64,000 nucleotides of DNA. It comes from Taeniopygia guttata. Taxonomy: Eukaryota; Chordata; Aves; Passeriformes; Estrildidae. Both the position numbers and the translations under genes were made by a program. Every line of letters starts with the position of its first letter. Positions within the stretch are counted from its first letter, which is position 1. The stretch covers positions 30,697,501 to 30,761,500 of the forward strand of contig NC_133032.1 in assembly GCF_048771995.1 (NCBI RefSeq). The letters run 5' to 3'. This document shows positions 9,201 through 21,900 of the stretch, one piece after another. The notes beneath the pieces are model-generated. The model was not told the origin of the DNA and did no database searches. It saw nothing but the letters and a program-made list of their open reading frames with translations.

Positions 9201-10386
9201 CTTGCGGGTTCCGACGGCTGGGAGCTTTTCAAGAGAGCTTCGCTCCCCTCCCCTCTGCTCGGAGGGCCGTGGGTGCGGGGGGCTCTCGCCTCGGCTCCGG
9301 CCGGGGGCAGAGGCGCTTCCCCCGGGCACGGAGCGCCGCGTCCACCCCGCCGAAAGGCGCTGGGAGCCGGACGGCGGTGCCGGGGGTAGAATGTCACCGT
9401 GCTTCCCTGCGGTGGTCGAGGCCACGCTGGAATTAAGCGAATGAATAGCACGGTGGTTTATAGTGAATACTGCCAAGCACCCAGCTCTCCCTCCCCGTCG
9501 GGTAAAGTTCGAGGCAGCGCTAGCAAGTGACTGAGCGGAGGTAGGAGCTCTGCTCGTCCATCATTTGTCCGGAGTCGGTCGCGGCTGTGGGGGCTGTAGG
9601 GACCGGCCTCACCCCGGTTACCCTCCCACCCCTGAGCCGCTCAGCCGCGTCCGAAGCCGCCGGCGGAGTCCCCCGGGGAGGCGGCGGGCGGTCCCTGCGG
9701 GGAGCTCCCTCCGCGCCCGGAGAGGGTCCTGGCAGGGGGAGCACGGCCCAGAACACCTCTCAGCCTCAGGGCTCCGACTTCTTGTCGGCGAAACCTGTTC
9801 GATGTAACTTTTATTTTGTCTTACAAGAAATAAACGCAGAGCGGCGATCGGATCAAAACACAACTCAAACGGTTTCCTTTTAAATCTAAAACCGTTTTGA
9901 AAAAGCTTTGTCGAATGGCCAAGGGCTGAAACTTTGAGAAAAGGTAATAAATGTTGAGTAAAAAAAAAACCAAACTTTTCTTCTACTGGGGAGTTGGACA
10001 CGTAGCACCCGAGCACCAGCCTCGGGCTGGCTGTTGACAGAAGCGCGCAAGGTGCATCTTTATGCTCTCCATCAAATGCCTTTGACACAGACTTTAAAAA
10101 GTCTATGTAAAGCAGCTAATGGTGCTCGCTCTTCCGGCTGAGTAAGTCGGGGAACCAGATTTTGCTGGAAGTAGAAGTCCTTTGCTCTGAGAACTGATCT
10201 TTACTGCATCAGGTGAGCAACCCTTACATTAAAAAGACTTTTCTTGTTTGTTTTTGCCCACTTTATCAGTTTGGAGATAAGGAAGATACGAATAAAAACT
10301 TTGCTAGCTGCGGCAGCAGGAGATCCGTCGGGGGGGTTGAGGAGGCAAGGGGCTGCGGAGCCCAGGGCGCTGCGGGCCTTGGCCGG

Positions 10387-10410
10387 GCCGGTGCCGGTGC
10401 CGGTGCCGGT
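10387..10410 (+). repeat. (GCCGGT)4 minisatellite
   Basis: Four exact 6-bp units lie in the CpG-rich block, followed by a near-inverted unit ACCGGC, so the tract can also fold back on itself. Confidence 0.85.
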
Positions 10411-10589
10411 ACCGGCGCTGCAGACGTGGGGGCTCCGCGGGGCGGACACTGGGAGCAGCCCCGCTTGGCTCTGCCGCAGGGCTCGGCTCGGGTACGGGAA
10501 GGAGCCGCTGCTCCAGGGAGATGCGGGGGTACGGGCGGGCCAGGACACTTTTTGGTGATTTTTTTTTTCCTTTGGTCCCCCCTCCCCCC

Positions 10590-10614
10590 TTTTTTTTTTT
10601 TTTTTTTTTTTTTT
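10590..10614 (+). repeat. Poly(T) run of 25
   Basis: A pure T run lies between C-rich tracts and ends a pyrimidine-only stretch that starts near 10559. Confidence 0.85.
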
Positions 10615-10900
10615 CCCTCCTTTTCTTCTCATCGGGGTGACACCAGAGGTAAAGGCAGCCCCGACACCGGGCGCTGCCGGGGTACCATGGGCACGGGAGA
10701 GGTCTGTGCTGGCAGCGGGGCCGGTTCCTGCCCGTCGTGCCTCCCGGTGCCGACGGAGACGCTCCCCGCCGCCTCTATTTGCGAGGACATGCTGCCACTC
10801 GAGAAAATCCCGCAGGGAGCCGAGAAGCAGTGGCAATAACGGGGCATTTTAATCCCCTCTCCCTTCCTTTGATTGCCAGATGAAAAGGACACCCCATTTG

Positions 10901-12800
10901 TTACCCTGCCCCCGTCCATCACAGGCTCCCCGCGGCAGGGAGCGAGGCTCGGGGACCCTGTGGGGACATCGGCTCTCTCAGGAGTCCCCTCACGCCAACA
11001 GAACTTTTAAGAAATAGGTGGAGGAGGAGCTGCACCTGCATGGCCTCGCCGAGCCCAGGAGAGGCTGAGAGGCTGGGGGAGAAGTTGAATTTAAACCCGA
11101 AATTTGGAGCAAATGGAGCCAATGAGGACTGTACTCTGGTGGGTGCCTCCAGTTATGAAAAGATTGAAGAAGGCATGGGAAATAATATTAACTTTAGGAT
11201 CAGCCTCATTTTTTTTTCCTTTGAGAGAACAATGCGTGCCTTATCTCCCTCTGAATAAATAAATCATAATTGCCCGACAGTTTCCCGTCACAATAAACTT
11301 GACCAGATCTTCCAACAATTAGTTACGCGTTCTCTCTGCTCTGGTAAAAGTCTTGTTAAATGTGATGAATGTTAAAATAAGCTACCCTTGAACGTACTTT
11401 CCAAGATCTTTATTGGAAAAGTACAAGTATGTAAGCCTCTTAAGGAGACCATAATGAAAGAGGGCGACTGGTAAAAGATAAGACTAGGGATAGCACTAGA
11501 TATTCAGATACAAATGAAATACTGACTGCATCATGCCTTTTTAATGGGGTTTGATGTATTCCTGGTGAAGCTTTAAAAATTAAAGGTGTACTCTTTTTCC
11601 TTCAGGAGCCAAGCGCTGACTCCAGCAGCAGTTTTGCTGGAGAGCACTGTCAGCTTGGCCCTTTCCACGGACAGGCTCAGCTGCCTAGAATATTGCCTAG
11701 GAGTATCACACCTCAGTTATTGCAGTACTCTTCTCCTGCAGGGCTGCTGCAGCAGTGCCCCATCTGAAAAGCTGCTTCCCATTAGGCCAGGCTGGGGCAA
11801 GCCCATGCTGTCTGTCAACCCTTAGGAGACAACAGTCAGTGGTTTGGATAGGAGAGGGAGGCTTGCAAGATGTGAGGCTTCCCTAGCAGAAAGAGAGTGG
11901 AAAGTGTTTTGAAGCCTTCTGACTCAGCCCCCCCCTCCACAAGAGCCCCGGGCCAACTTTGTAATCAGGGATATCCATGGAATCTGCCCCTAAGACACAG
12001 AGCAGCAGATTTGAGCACCTGCACAAAAACAGCCCCAAGAGCTGGCCCCAGGTGTATCCTTCTGGCTAAGGAACCAGTGTAGACCTTGGTGCATCTGAGG
12101 ACCTTTAATTGGATTGGAAAAATGACCAATATATTCTTTTGTTGTTCCCAAGAAAGGTCTGATCTTTTGCTTGGGAATGCCCCATCTGTGTGTTTCTAAG
12201 TTATTAACCCAGTGTGATGGGTCCTTGGCTGGAAATGCTGGTCCTCCCTTGAGCAATACAAGGAGAAGCTGCACTGAGGCTCCTCTCTGCAGGTGGTGTG
12301 AATCAGGGTCAGGCCATGGAGTGAGCAGAGAGATTTCTTGATGTCCACGTTGGTGCAGAGCAGGGCACTGAGAATTTCACCTGAGCCAGGCAAGGCTCCT
12401 GGGCCGCCTACACACCAGGAGATCGCACAAGGAAATTCCTTGTGTGTTTTCCATCTACGCCCTTTGCACAGTGATGGATGACTTGGTGCAGTCCAGGTCT
12501 GGACATTTATGTGATCTTTATGCTACTGGAGAAGCTGGTGAAGGTCCATAACTCCAGAAAAGCAGGTAGGGAATTAAATGGTGGAGATTCGTAGCTATGA
12601 GCAAGAAGGGATGTTAGAGTAACAACCTACTGTTTTCTCTAGCAGCCTTTAACTTCTATAGGTCTTTTTACATGCAGGGTCATATATTTAAAGTGGATTT
12701 CTGGATTAATGTAAGGTTGTTTGAGGCTCCCTCCCTTAAGTAAAAACACACGACACCCTTGCTTTCTTGTGGAAATGAACATAAATATAGATCCATTTCT
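10901..12800. other. Transition from CpG-rich to AT-rich DNA, no gene
   Basis: GC content falls across this stretch. A patch at 11260-11420 is rich in TAAT and AATAAA-like words. The remainder shows no coding signal except a possible old LINE fragment listed separately. Confidence 0.4.
11680..11830 (+). mobile_element. Possible decayed L2/CR1-type LINE fragment
   Basis: Translation of this part gives HLSYCSTLLLQGC, which loosely resembles the RLDYCNSLLxGLP motif near the end of the L2/CR1 reverse-transcriptase protein. Only this short motif supports the call, with no 3' end or target-site repeat, so it may be chance. Confidence 0.25.
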
Positions 12801-13080
12801 GTAGTGGTTTAACGTGCAGCTGAATTTACCCCAGAATGTCTGTTATAGGATGCATCATATAAATATATAATGAGTCACATTTTAGATAGTGATCTTGTCC
12901 TCCATAGATAATAATATCAGTTGGAGGTTATTACAGGTTCTGTGATGTAGCTGTTTCATATTTGACTTTTTAAAATATGCTCCACTTACTTGTAGACCAC
13001 ACAAGCTCTGTGGAGGACACCTGGTATCTATTAGATTGTTTCAGTCCGTGGAACAAAGCTAATCTGATATGACTAGGGAA

Positions 13081-13140
13081 GTTGGGAGTTTTGCCATTGA
13101 TTTCAATGGCAGCAGGATGGGACTCAGAAGGCTGAACTGT
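13081..13140. repeat. Old palindromic interspersed repeat, copy 1
   Basis: Contains GCCATTGA-TT-TCAATGGC (13093-13110), a perfect 8-bp inverted pair, followed by AGCAGGATGGGACTCAG. I know this kind of sequence from turtle, crocodile and bird genomes as a degenerate ancient repeat, but cannot name the family. Confidence 0.45.
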
Positions 13141-15341
13141 AAAAACACAATTCCATATGATTTTATTCACATCTAGCCTGTCAGGAATAAAACCCCAGCA
13201 GCCAGAGGTCAGGGGACCTGCACTGTGCTAAGTTGCACACGTGCAGGATTGCAAGCACAGACAAACCATCTGCACGTGTGGATTCACAGCTTTCACCTGA
13301 GGTTTAATTTAAAAATGAGCATCAGCTCAGCCTGAGCTGCAACAATAGACTAGTGCCCCAAATATTGCTGTAGGTGGGATAAATCTTGGCAAAAATAAAA
13401 GGTGCCAGGAGAAAGTAGAGCATTCCTCTTTGCCTTGCGTATTGTAGCTTTCTGAATATCCAGGAGATGGTACAATTACTGTTCACAGTGCCAGGCACCT
13501 ACTCCTCCCACCTGAGGACATTCCTGAGTGCTGATTCCAGCGGGATTGCTGAGCCCTTGTAAACTGGTTATGCAGTGTGGTCACTCACAAACCAGCAACA
13601 CGCTCTGACTTCCCAGGGAACTCAGGAGCAAAGATGGAAGATTTTCCCCCAAAAGAGTGAAACCCAAGGTGCTGTAGAAAGCTTCAGGGTACTGCAGATC
13701 CTCTTTAATCCACTAACTCTTGACCGCTGCCCTGAAATTCCTGAGTGCTCCCCTTGCTGCTCCCCAGATCCATCTCAGAATTGCTCTGAAGGCAGTGTCC
13801 TGAGTGGAGAGCTGGCTGAAGGGGGCTGAGCCCTGCTGGTGGCCCTGCTGTGTGACAAGGCTCCCTTACACCAGCTCCAGAGCAGTCCCTGCCGTGCTGA
13901 TGCTGAGTGCAGAGCACCCAGCTCTGCCTTTCAGGGAGGCTTACACCTTTGCTGAGGGTTTTTGTACTTGGATACACATTGCTCAGTCAGTGGGTTTTAC
14001 TACCCTGAGCCTGCAAAGCTTGAAAAGTTACTTGTAAGCTTTATTTAAAATTACAGCAGCTTGTCACACTTCAAGCTCCTCTTTATATCCAATAAATTAT
14101 TAAAAATGATTTATGAGAACATGTAAATGATTGAACATGAGTGACATCACTATTGTTATTAATGCATGTCAGGGGCCCAGTTCAGTTTTGGTTTTGTTTA
14201 TTATTTAAGGATTCCTATATTTTGGATTCTTCCTAAATCCACACTTACAGCAGTAGTGACTTTGAGAATTGAACTTACCATTTTTTTATGTCTAGTAAAA
14301 TCGTCCTTGAAATCACCAGGAATTTTGTGTGTATGAAGCAAAAAGTAAATCAGGGCTTCAAAGTCTGTTTCCAAGCAATTAGGGTTTTTATTTAATTTGG
14401 ATGGAGTGAACTTGAAGGGAAAGTTCAACCACTAAGAATAAGTATGGCTTTTTCCTATGCATTGAATGAAAGAAGATGGACTTGGAGACAACTTCTTGAG
14501 ACATCTGACCCAGCCCTTTGCATCACACACATTAAATGTTGTACTAATCCAGCCCTAAACTCTGTTTTTATCTTATGCATCTCTACTGGTGCCTTAATTA
14601 TCTCAATAGGCAGTTATTGTGTTTGCCAGGAAAGCTGTCATCAACTGTACCACTGCAATTATTTTTATGTTTGTGTTTCTGCAAATATTCTTTCATTTAG
14701 AAGAAGTCACAGGAAAATGTTTCTGTGTAAAATGTATTTTCTGGTCAGATAGACTAAAAAAATTAATATGGTGGTGTAGGAATTCCAGTAGCTCTTTATT
14801 ATTTAGTTAAATAATAGAATTAACTCAGTTCTAATTTTTGTCAGCGCTAAAGCATGCATTGAATGGTAAATGATTTAGAATGATTTCTGGGTAAACTAAG
14901 ACAAGTACTAGAACAGACTTGCATATCAAATTTATTAGAAATCCTTATTTTGAACTGTATTTTGGGTAAGAGAGTATAAATTAATCCAATTTGAGTTTAT
15001 GTAAGAGTAGCAAACTAATTACAAATTCACAAAATTAATTGCCACAGAGTTACTGGAATTGTTACATGACTATTTCAAATAGTCCTTGAAGGAAGAAAAG
15101 TCTCTAAAGCCAGAGATCAGAGCTGCACCAATTTTCAGCAGTGCTCAGGTCCTGAGAGTACAAAGCCATCCCCAGAGCCAGCCCTAATTCAGAATAACTA
15201 CAGCTCCTGCATTCGTGGCACACCACAACAAAAGACAATAAATGGAGTCAGGTTTTGTCCGGTCCAGTCAGCCCTTGCTACTGTGCTCAATGGTTTGCTT
15301 CAGTCGAATGCAGAACTGGACTCAATATGTGCCTGCTTTTC

Positions 15342-15349
<8 letters not shown>

Positions 15350-15373
<24 letters not shown>

Positions 15374-15377
15374 TTTT
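15350..15377 (+). repeat. Poly(T) run of 27
   Basis: A T run (15351-15377) inside a pyrimidine-rich tract from about 15337 to 15415. On the minus strand it would look like a poly(A) tail. Confidence 0.85.
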
Positions 15378-15595
15378 CCCTTTATCCTGCCCCCCTGTCC
15401 CCTCCTTTTCTTTCTAAATGTATGTAGAAAGAAAAAGTCCTTCCACAGTTTTGAGGATCAGCCCCTCCCAAATTGCATCTTACAGTGCCTGTTGGCTGTG
15501 CTGCACATTCCCCACCATAAATACATCCCCAGCGCATCAGGAGCAGGGGGGCTGCAACATTGGTGAAAGGGACATTGCAGGAGAAAAGCTGAAAC

Positions 15596-15675
15596 CTCAG
15601 GACCTGATCCTGACCCCTTTGAGCTGAACAGGAGCTGCTCTGTGGACTTCAGTGGGAGCAAGCTCGTGTGCTCTA
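15596..15675. repeat. Old palindromic interspersed repeat, copy 2
   Basis: Reads CAGGACCTGATCCTGACCCC, then GTGGACTTCAGTGGGAGCA, the same word order as copies 1 and 4 with substitutions. Confidence 0.35.
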
Positions 15676-16462
15676 CGTGCAGAAGCATTAGACTTAAAAG
15701 CAAGCTGTTTAAAAGGCTGCATTGTTTCTTGCTTGTACTGATAGTTTCTCATGTAAAGTTCTATATATTCTTTCACAATAAATACATGAAACAGTTAATC
15801 CAATGTTATATTGTTTAGTAATATTTTACTTGCAAATGACCATCATTTCTTCTCTGCTCTGTTTGTTCTTCTGAATGTCTGTTTTATATTCTGGAAATAG
15901 AAGAGCTGTTCTTTTAATGCCCATTTCTTTCTGATGATAATAGTTCTTTCTGGCAAATGCTGTGTCTCGCAGCTAGTCTATATTTTCGATCAGTAAATAT
16001 TGAACCACAATGGCAAGGAAGGTCTGAGCTATGATGCAGCTAAAACAAACAAATAGAAAGCAGACTACTTTTTTTTTTATTTTTAAATTTTCTGGATAGG
16101 TGTACCCTACTCCAGGATAGTTCTAAAATATAGGTTACCTCATCCCAGAAGGGATGTGAGCCAAACTGGTTTTGCACAGTAGCTGCAGTGGGGAGGACAG
16201 GAGCCTTGTGGGTCAGTGGTACCACCCTGCCTGCTCTGTGCCTGCCCCGTGGGGCAAAGGCAGGGACCTGGGGGTGATGCTGAGCATCCCTCAGCACCCC
16301 ACACTGTAGCATGGGGCTGGCACCGAGCGTGGGGTTTTGCCACGAGCTTTTGGGGCTGAGGGGAAGGCAGTGCCCGAGGTTTGGGGCAAGGCAGCCCCTG
16401 CTGCAGGCTCAGGGTTGGGGTAATCCTTCTCCTGGCGATGCCCAATCGCAAAGACAACCAGC

Positions 16463-16550
16463 GGGCCAAATCCTCGGCCCTCGCCAGAGCAAAGTGCCAT
16501 TGACTTTAATGAGCGTTCGCAGGCAGGTTTCGGGTAAGTCAATGCGGACT
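16463..16550. repeat. Old palindromic interspersed repeat, copy 3
   Basis: Starts GGGCCAAATCCTCGGCCC and continues to GTGCCATTGACTTTAATGAG. The GGGCCAAATCCT-type terminus followed by CCATTGACTT is the layout I recall for this repeat type. Confidence 0.45.
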
Positions 16551-16783
16551 TTTGTCTGCGTGAGGACTGAGGGATTTGCCCACGGTCTTTTACAGTATGA
16601 AGTTAATCAACATGCGGGAAATTCCCACACCCTGTAAAGGGCTCTATTGTACCTCTGCTCGACAGAAATCTCTGTTAAATCACTGGATTCTCTGCTAGAA
16701 AGCTGCGGGTATGATATGAACCAAAGTAACTCCAAGTCAGTTAACAGGATCTTCCCAGGAATGTATATAAAAAAAGCTTCCAC

Positions 16784-16808
16784 AAAAAAAAAAAAAAAAA
16801 AAAAAAAA
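16784..16808 (+). repeat. Poly(A) run of 25
   Basis: A pure A run directly precedes copy 4 of the old palindromic repeat. Confidence 0.9.
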
Positions 16809-16818
16809 GAACCTGGAT

Positions 16819-16925
16819 AATTCAATGGGAGCCAGTGGAGAAGTACCGGCTCCTGCTCTCATTAACATCAATGGGAGTTTCCCCATTGATGGAGCCCATT
16901 CAGTGGGAGAGGAACTGGGCTTTAC
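16819..16925. repeat. Old palindromic interspersed repeat, copy 4
   Basis: Holds four variants of TCAATGGGAG in about 100 bp (near 16821, 16868, 16884 and 16899), alternating in orientation (ACATCAATGGGAGTTTCCCC, then ATTGATGGAGCCC), ending in GGAACTGGGC. It is the clearest internal palindrome of the set. Confidence 0.5.
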
Positions 16926-17329
16926 AGTAGCACTTTAAATTATATTCAAAGGTCACTTAAATTATATGGTCACTTTAAAACTGCTCTCCAGAAACCTGAG
17001 TAATATTCAGTTATGCTGGGCACTTGCCTGAAAGTGTCAATTAGGATCTCTTTGGATACATTCACTTTTGAAAAAGCCAGTTGGCATCAGCAGCTTGTTG
17101 TAGGAGCTGCTGCAGTCTAAGGTGTTAAAATGAAGCATTTGTTTTTGAAATGACCTATAAAGCCTGTCAGCATTTGCAATCCAGGTTGCGAGTGCTTGTG
17201 CAAGGCAGACTGTTTGATGTCCAGGCGGATAGTTTGCGACCTTGGGCAGGATCCAAGTTTTTCAGGGAGCTGAAATTATCACCGGACAGTATAGAAATAC
17301 AAGCATTTGGCAACATGAAGTATAGATAG

Positions 17330-18390
17330 AGACACCATCCTATAAATAATCTATTCCTCCTTCAGTTATATGGGATTCTGGAAATAATATTCTCTATTAT
17401 GAAGGAAAGGTGTCGAAGAATAGGCTAGAAAACATGAACACAGCCAAATGGCTTACCTGCCAACACAGGCACAGCTCGCCCTCTGAGTAAGCTGTGCTTT
17501 CCTTGTCTGGCAAAATATCTACAAGAAGCAATAAACAGTCTAAATAAAGCATTAATTCTCAGCCTTATCACTTACGGATCCATTATGCCTTCATATAATT
17601 TACTAATATTTATCTCGATGAACTAAATGTTACTGAAAATTTAAAGGTGGTAAACATGCTGTCTGCTGAATTATTCTGTGTGTGCTGGGGACGTAGCTCA
17701 TGGCAGAATTGAATTATTTAATATTATTTTCCAGTATCATGTAGACGAAGTATAAGCTTCATTTTTGGATTATGATTTGTATTATGAAATGCTTATCAAG
17801 TGTTTTGCAAAGATTAGTTTGGTTTTAATTAAATAAACCTTTCTCAGGAGAAAGCTCCCAACTACTCTTCGTACCCAGAGGCTACCGTACTTGTTGTTTT
17901 TAATTATTTTTCACTGTTACCCAAACTGCTTTGGGTACTCCTGCCCAATTAAATCACAGACATGGGCTTCTTATACACAATATGTTTAATATTTAATTTT
18001 AATTAAATTAATTAAATTGTTTATTTAATTTTATGTGCATTATTGTGCATGAAGCAATGCAAAATTTATGATAGGAAGAATTTGAGGGAGCTTTCAAACA
18101 AGCTAATTACTGAGGTAAAAAGAGACTTATTCTCTCTTTCTAGGGAATAGGCATTCGACCATAAGGAGATAACAGAAGTTGTTTGGATAAAATAATAGGT
18201 GGTTGCACAGCATTAAGAATTATTTGTTTTACCTTACTTTATCTTGTAACCATTACTTGATCATATTATAATAGATGTGACGACAACCTTCTCCCGCAGT
18301 TGTTGCAGGCAGGTAATCAAGTATTTATCAGGGTAAATAAACCTAAAGCTACAATGTAAATGTACTGGTAGCATTAAAAATCGGCAGCTC
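17330..18390. promoter_or_regulatory. AT-rich, homeodomain-site-dense stretch
   Basis: About 1 kb has many TAAT/ATTA cores, including a run of TTAATTAAAT words at 17985-18035, and no simple-repeat structure elsewhere. It looks like conserved non-coding DNA to the eye, but only cross-species alignment can show that. Confidence 0.25.
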
Positions 18391-18804
18391 ATGTGCCACA
18401 GATAGACATTTTTGGTTACACCCCGAGTCTTTTTTCTTCCAACAGACCAATTTATCTTCTAGGTAATCTTTACGAGAGCCTGCCATTTATTAAAAGAGTA
18501 GCAAATAAAAAAAAAATCTGTTTTTTACTAGTGCAGGTTATTTTTCTAATGAAGGTTTCCTTCCCATCTGAAAAGGAGTGGCAGAATATTTTTGGTACTG
18601 TTTTAATCTGGTGGTGTATTGTTTTGAGAAGGTCACTGGTGCTGGGCATAGACAGAAAGCTCTTTTGCATGACCCTGATGCACGCTATTTTGGCAGGACG
18701 TTAATAAGCAAGAAAAACATAAAAAATGGCTTTTTGTAACATTAATTTTTATGATTTGCTTAAAGGCATCTCACAAGCCTCTTTTGTAGCCCTGCAGAGG
18801 CTGT

Positions 18805-18985
18805 GGGGACCCATCCAAAGCCCTGTGGATTCAGTGGGAGTCTGTCTATCAGTGCTGGGGGGCTGGAACAAGCCCTGTGGGGCTGATTCCTTAACTCTGG
18901 AAGAAGCAAACCTATGGCTGTGCCACGGCTGCACTCATCAGGAGTAGGGGAGCAGAGAGCAGGATCAGGTCCCTGGGCTGCCACG
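18805..18985. repeat. Old palindromic interspersed repeat, copy 5
   Basis: Shows CCATCCAAAGCCCTGTGGAT, TTCAGTGGGAGTCTG and, further on, AGAGCAGGATCAGGTCCCTG. These match the core and end words of the other copies. Confidence 0.35.
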
Positions 18986-21900
18986 GGCAGGGAAAGGGTC
19001 CTGGAAATGCAAACCAGGCTGGTGGTGAGAGCAGCCCTGCCTGCTCCTGCAGCTGCTGCGCCGAGTGCAGCTGCGAGTGCGATTGTCCCGGCTGAGGGAG
19101 ATGCAGGTTCTTACAGAAAAAAAAAAATAATGGGAAATTGTTTTGCTTCTATCCTGCCCTCTTCTTGCCCCATGGAAATGCAGAATGCATTTTGTGAACT
19201 CCAAACATCTGCAAAGTCGTGACAGGCATTTTCCTTTTCCTTGTTTACGGGTTAAAAGGGAGTTCATAGTGAAATAGAACATGCTACTTCTCTGAGTATT
19301 GTGACACTTAAAACAAATATAAATAAATGTATTCAGAGGAGTTATTAATATAATAATTAACAAGTCCTCAGCCCCAAGAGCAGAACAGCTAAAAACAATT
19401 TTTCTTGAATGTTAGAGATATTCATAGAGCAATAGTTTTATTTCAGCAGATTAAATAGTATCATAAAAGTAGCTGATGATGCAGTAAATTAAAAATCAGA
19501 CTGGGGTCGACTTTACAGCAGCTTTTTTTAGTCTAATACAATTACCCATTACTGGCTAAACATTAGTTTTAAATCAACAGCAGTTGTCACAAAGAATTTT
19601 CTCTTAAAATTATTACTAGAAGGATTTAAAATGAGAGCAATATTACCGGATACACAAGGCCTGAAGAGATCTTAATACTGAAGGAACACACATCATAAAG
19701 ACTCATCTAGATATAATTTTTTCCCTGCCATCTCTATTCCTGCACAGAGCCAGGCAGAGCGATGCCTAAGCACAATACACCTCCCTAATGTGCAGGCACA
19801 CACCGGGAGAGAAATCCACTCGAATTCACAGATTCAGCCTCACCTCGGAGTGGTTAGACTTCAAGGGGAGCTGTGAATAAGGAATGAGGCTGGGGCCAAG
19901 CCCCGTGTAGCAGCTCAGTGGCACTCGGGGCTCGCTGCCTGCCCCTGAGTGTTCGGTGCCCCTTTGGGTTTCCGCGCGCTCGAGCGGATGCGGTGCTGTT
20001 AGGGAAGCGATAGCACCCAATTATTTCCAGCCCCTTCTCAAGATGTTCTGTGCAGTATTGGAAAACTCCGAAGTTCAAAGCCTTTGCATGCTAATGGGAA
20101 GAGGGTTTATGCCATGAATGAAATGGGAAAGCGCCGCATGATGCTGGAGACTGTCGGTGGGGAGGCGGGGAGATTTGGGGTGCCATGTGCAGCTCCCCGT
20201 AACCAGGACCAACACAGGACTCAGATGGCCCCAATTCCCAGCTGCTGTGACAAGAATGGGTGCAAAACAGGCATTTTAGGTTGCCTGCTTTTCCTTCCCT
20301 TCTCAGGAAGACCTGGGTTTTGAGAGAAGACTGGAGAAACAACAAGTGTGTCAAGCTAACGTGGCGTATTTAGAGCGGGACATTTCACGAGTATAAATAA
20401 ATGCTTTTTGCCAGCCACAAAGACACACAGATGCTGTACTCTGTGCTCCCATGCTTGCAATAAGGCGGGGAGAAGCTCGGATATAAAGTTCATGATGTAA
20501 ATCAGGACAGGCAACTGCAAGGAAGAAGTAGCTATATGATTTACAGAGTAAATTACTGGCTTCACTAGATTTCATTATGTTCACCAAACTGTTCTTTATA
20601 TTTCAGTGTGTTTATATTTTATTCAGAGATCTTTTCAGGGCAGGACGCTGAGCATGCACACCGTTGCCATTTCCTGAGATGCGTGCAGGGTTCTAGGAGT
20701 TATTTATAAAGGCAAACTTTGACTTTTATGGGCAGGGAGAGATTATTTTCCCTAGCTAAATATATGTTTTGGTAAGTGTGCTAAAGGTACTTTAATATAT
20801 GTGCCTGTTATCTGATGAGCTTACTGCAACAGCTGCTGTTTATCCATGACGGCATACTGCTCTAAGATTGATGGGTGGAGGACTCGTAGGAGCCAGCTCC
20901 TGGGAGACCCTGCCCGGGCACCCCAGGCTTTCCCAGCTGGTGCCCCATACATGGCAAACACAGGCACGTCAGTCCATGGGCACCATCGGACCACACAGCT
21001 CATTGTAGCTATCCTCAACCAAAATGGAGCTGAGGGAGCTGTGGGAACCCTTTCTGGCTGTTCCCAACATTATTGCTTTTTGCATGGGGTCCCAAAGGGA
21101 GCTGGTAATGGAGGGAGGTAGGATTTGTAGGCATCAATGGGAAAAATATATGCTATGAGTTCTCCCTGGGCTCAGAATTTGAGTAGAGGCCACACAAGAA
21201 AGGAGGCAAGGCAAAGGGAACACGAGAGGGCACAAAGTTTGGTGGTAAAATCTGAACTGGTGACTGTTTACTGCTGGAACAGCTCATCCCTTTGTGATGG
21301 TCACTCCTGTGAACTCAACTACCCTATATGCTGTTGCTGTGTTTAATTTCTTTTAAATCCAGCACTGGCCATTTTCCCTCCCTTTGTCCATGGCATCTGC
21401 TGCAGCATTGCCTAACTTCACCTGCACTTTCCACAGAAAGATCCTTTGCCCCGGCAATGCCCATTTCCCCAGGCTCTCTTGCACCTACAGCTTCACTCCC
21501 ACGGCCGTGGTCACTGAGGGGGTCATGTCCTGGTGCAGGAGCCATCTAAGGGACAGGGAGAACTTCCAGGCCCTGTTGCATGATGCCTCCCCTTCCCTTC
21601 CTCATGCTCTGGGACCAGAGCCTCCCTGGTGACATGAGGATGAGGATGAAGGCAGACACGCTGGTGGTGGGGTGTCATGAGCCACAGGCAGTTATTTCCT
21701 GCCACTCCTTATGAGGGTGGACAACTTTTGTGTGACTGAGTATGTGAATCAGGAGTGCAGGTCTTAAGGAAGGGTAATCTTGACCTGACAGAGCAAAACA
21801 TCTCCAATTGTGCTGTTCAAAGCCACTGCAGGAGCCCCACCAGCTCCAGCATGGCCATCCCAAACTGTGTGGTCAAAGCTGTGTGCTGTACCATACACGT

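Larger units (their letters stand above)
6400..10900. promoter_or_regulatory. Downstream CpG-rich block, no gene recognised
   Basis: Starting about 400 bp after EN1, roughly 4.5 kb is GC-rich and CpG-dense, strongest at about 6470-6860, 7660-8130, 8390-9080, 9220-9760 and 10320-10830. AT-rich gaps near 7140-7260, 8230-8345, 9100-9210 and 9780-9990 break it up. Its open frames are rich in Gly, Pro, Arg and Ala and have no recognisable domain, so I do not call a protein. AATAAA motifs occur (7479, 8241), so a non-coding transcript is possible. Satellite CpG islands beside developmental homeobox genes are commonly Polycomb-bound; that role is inference here. Confidence 0.5.

Noticed and set aside
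12801-12840. TGTAGTGGTTTAAC, similar to the reversed end of the avian LTR
   Set aside because: Agreement ends within 15 bases and the next expected words are missing.
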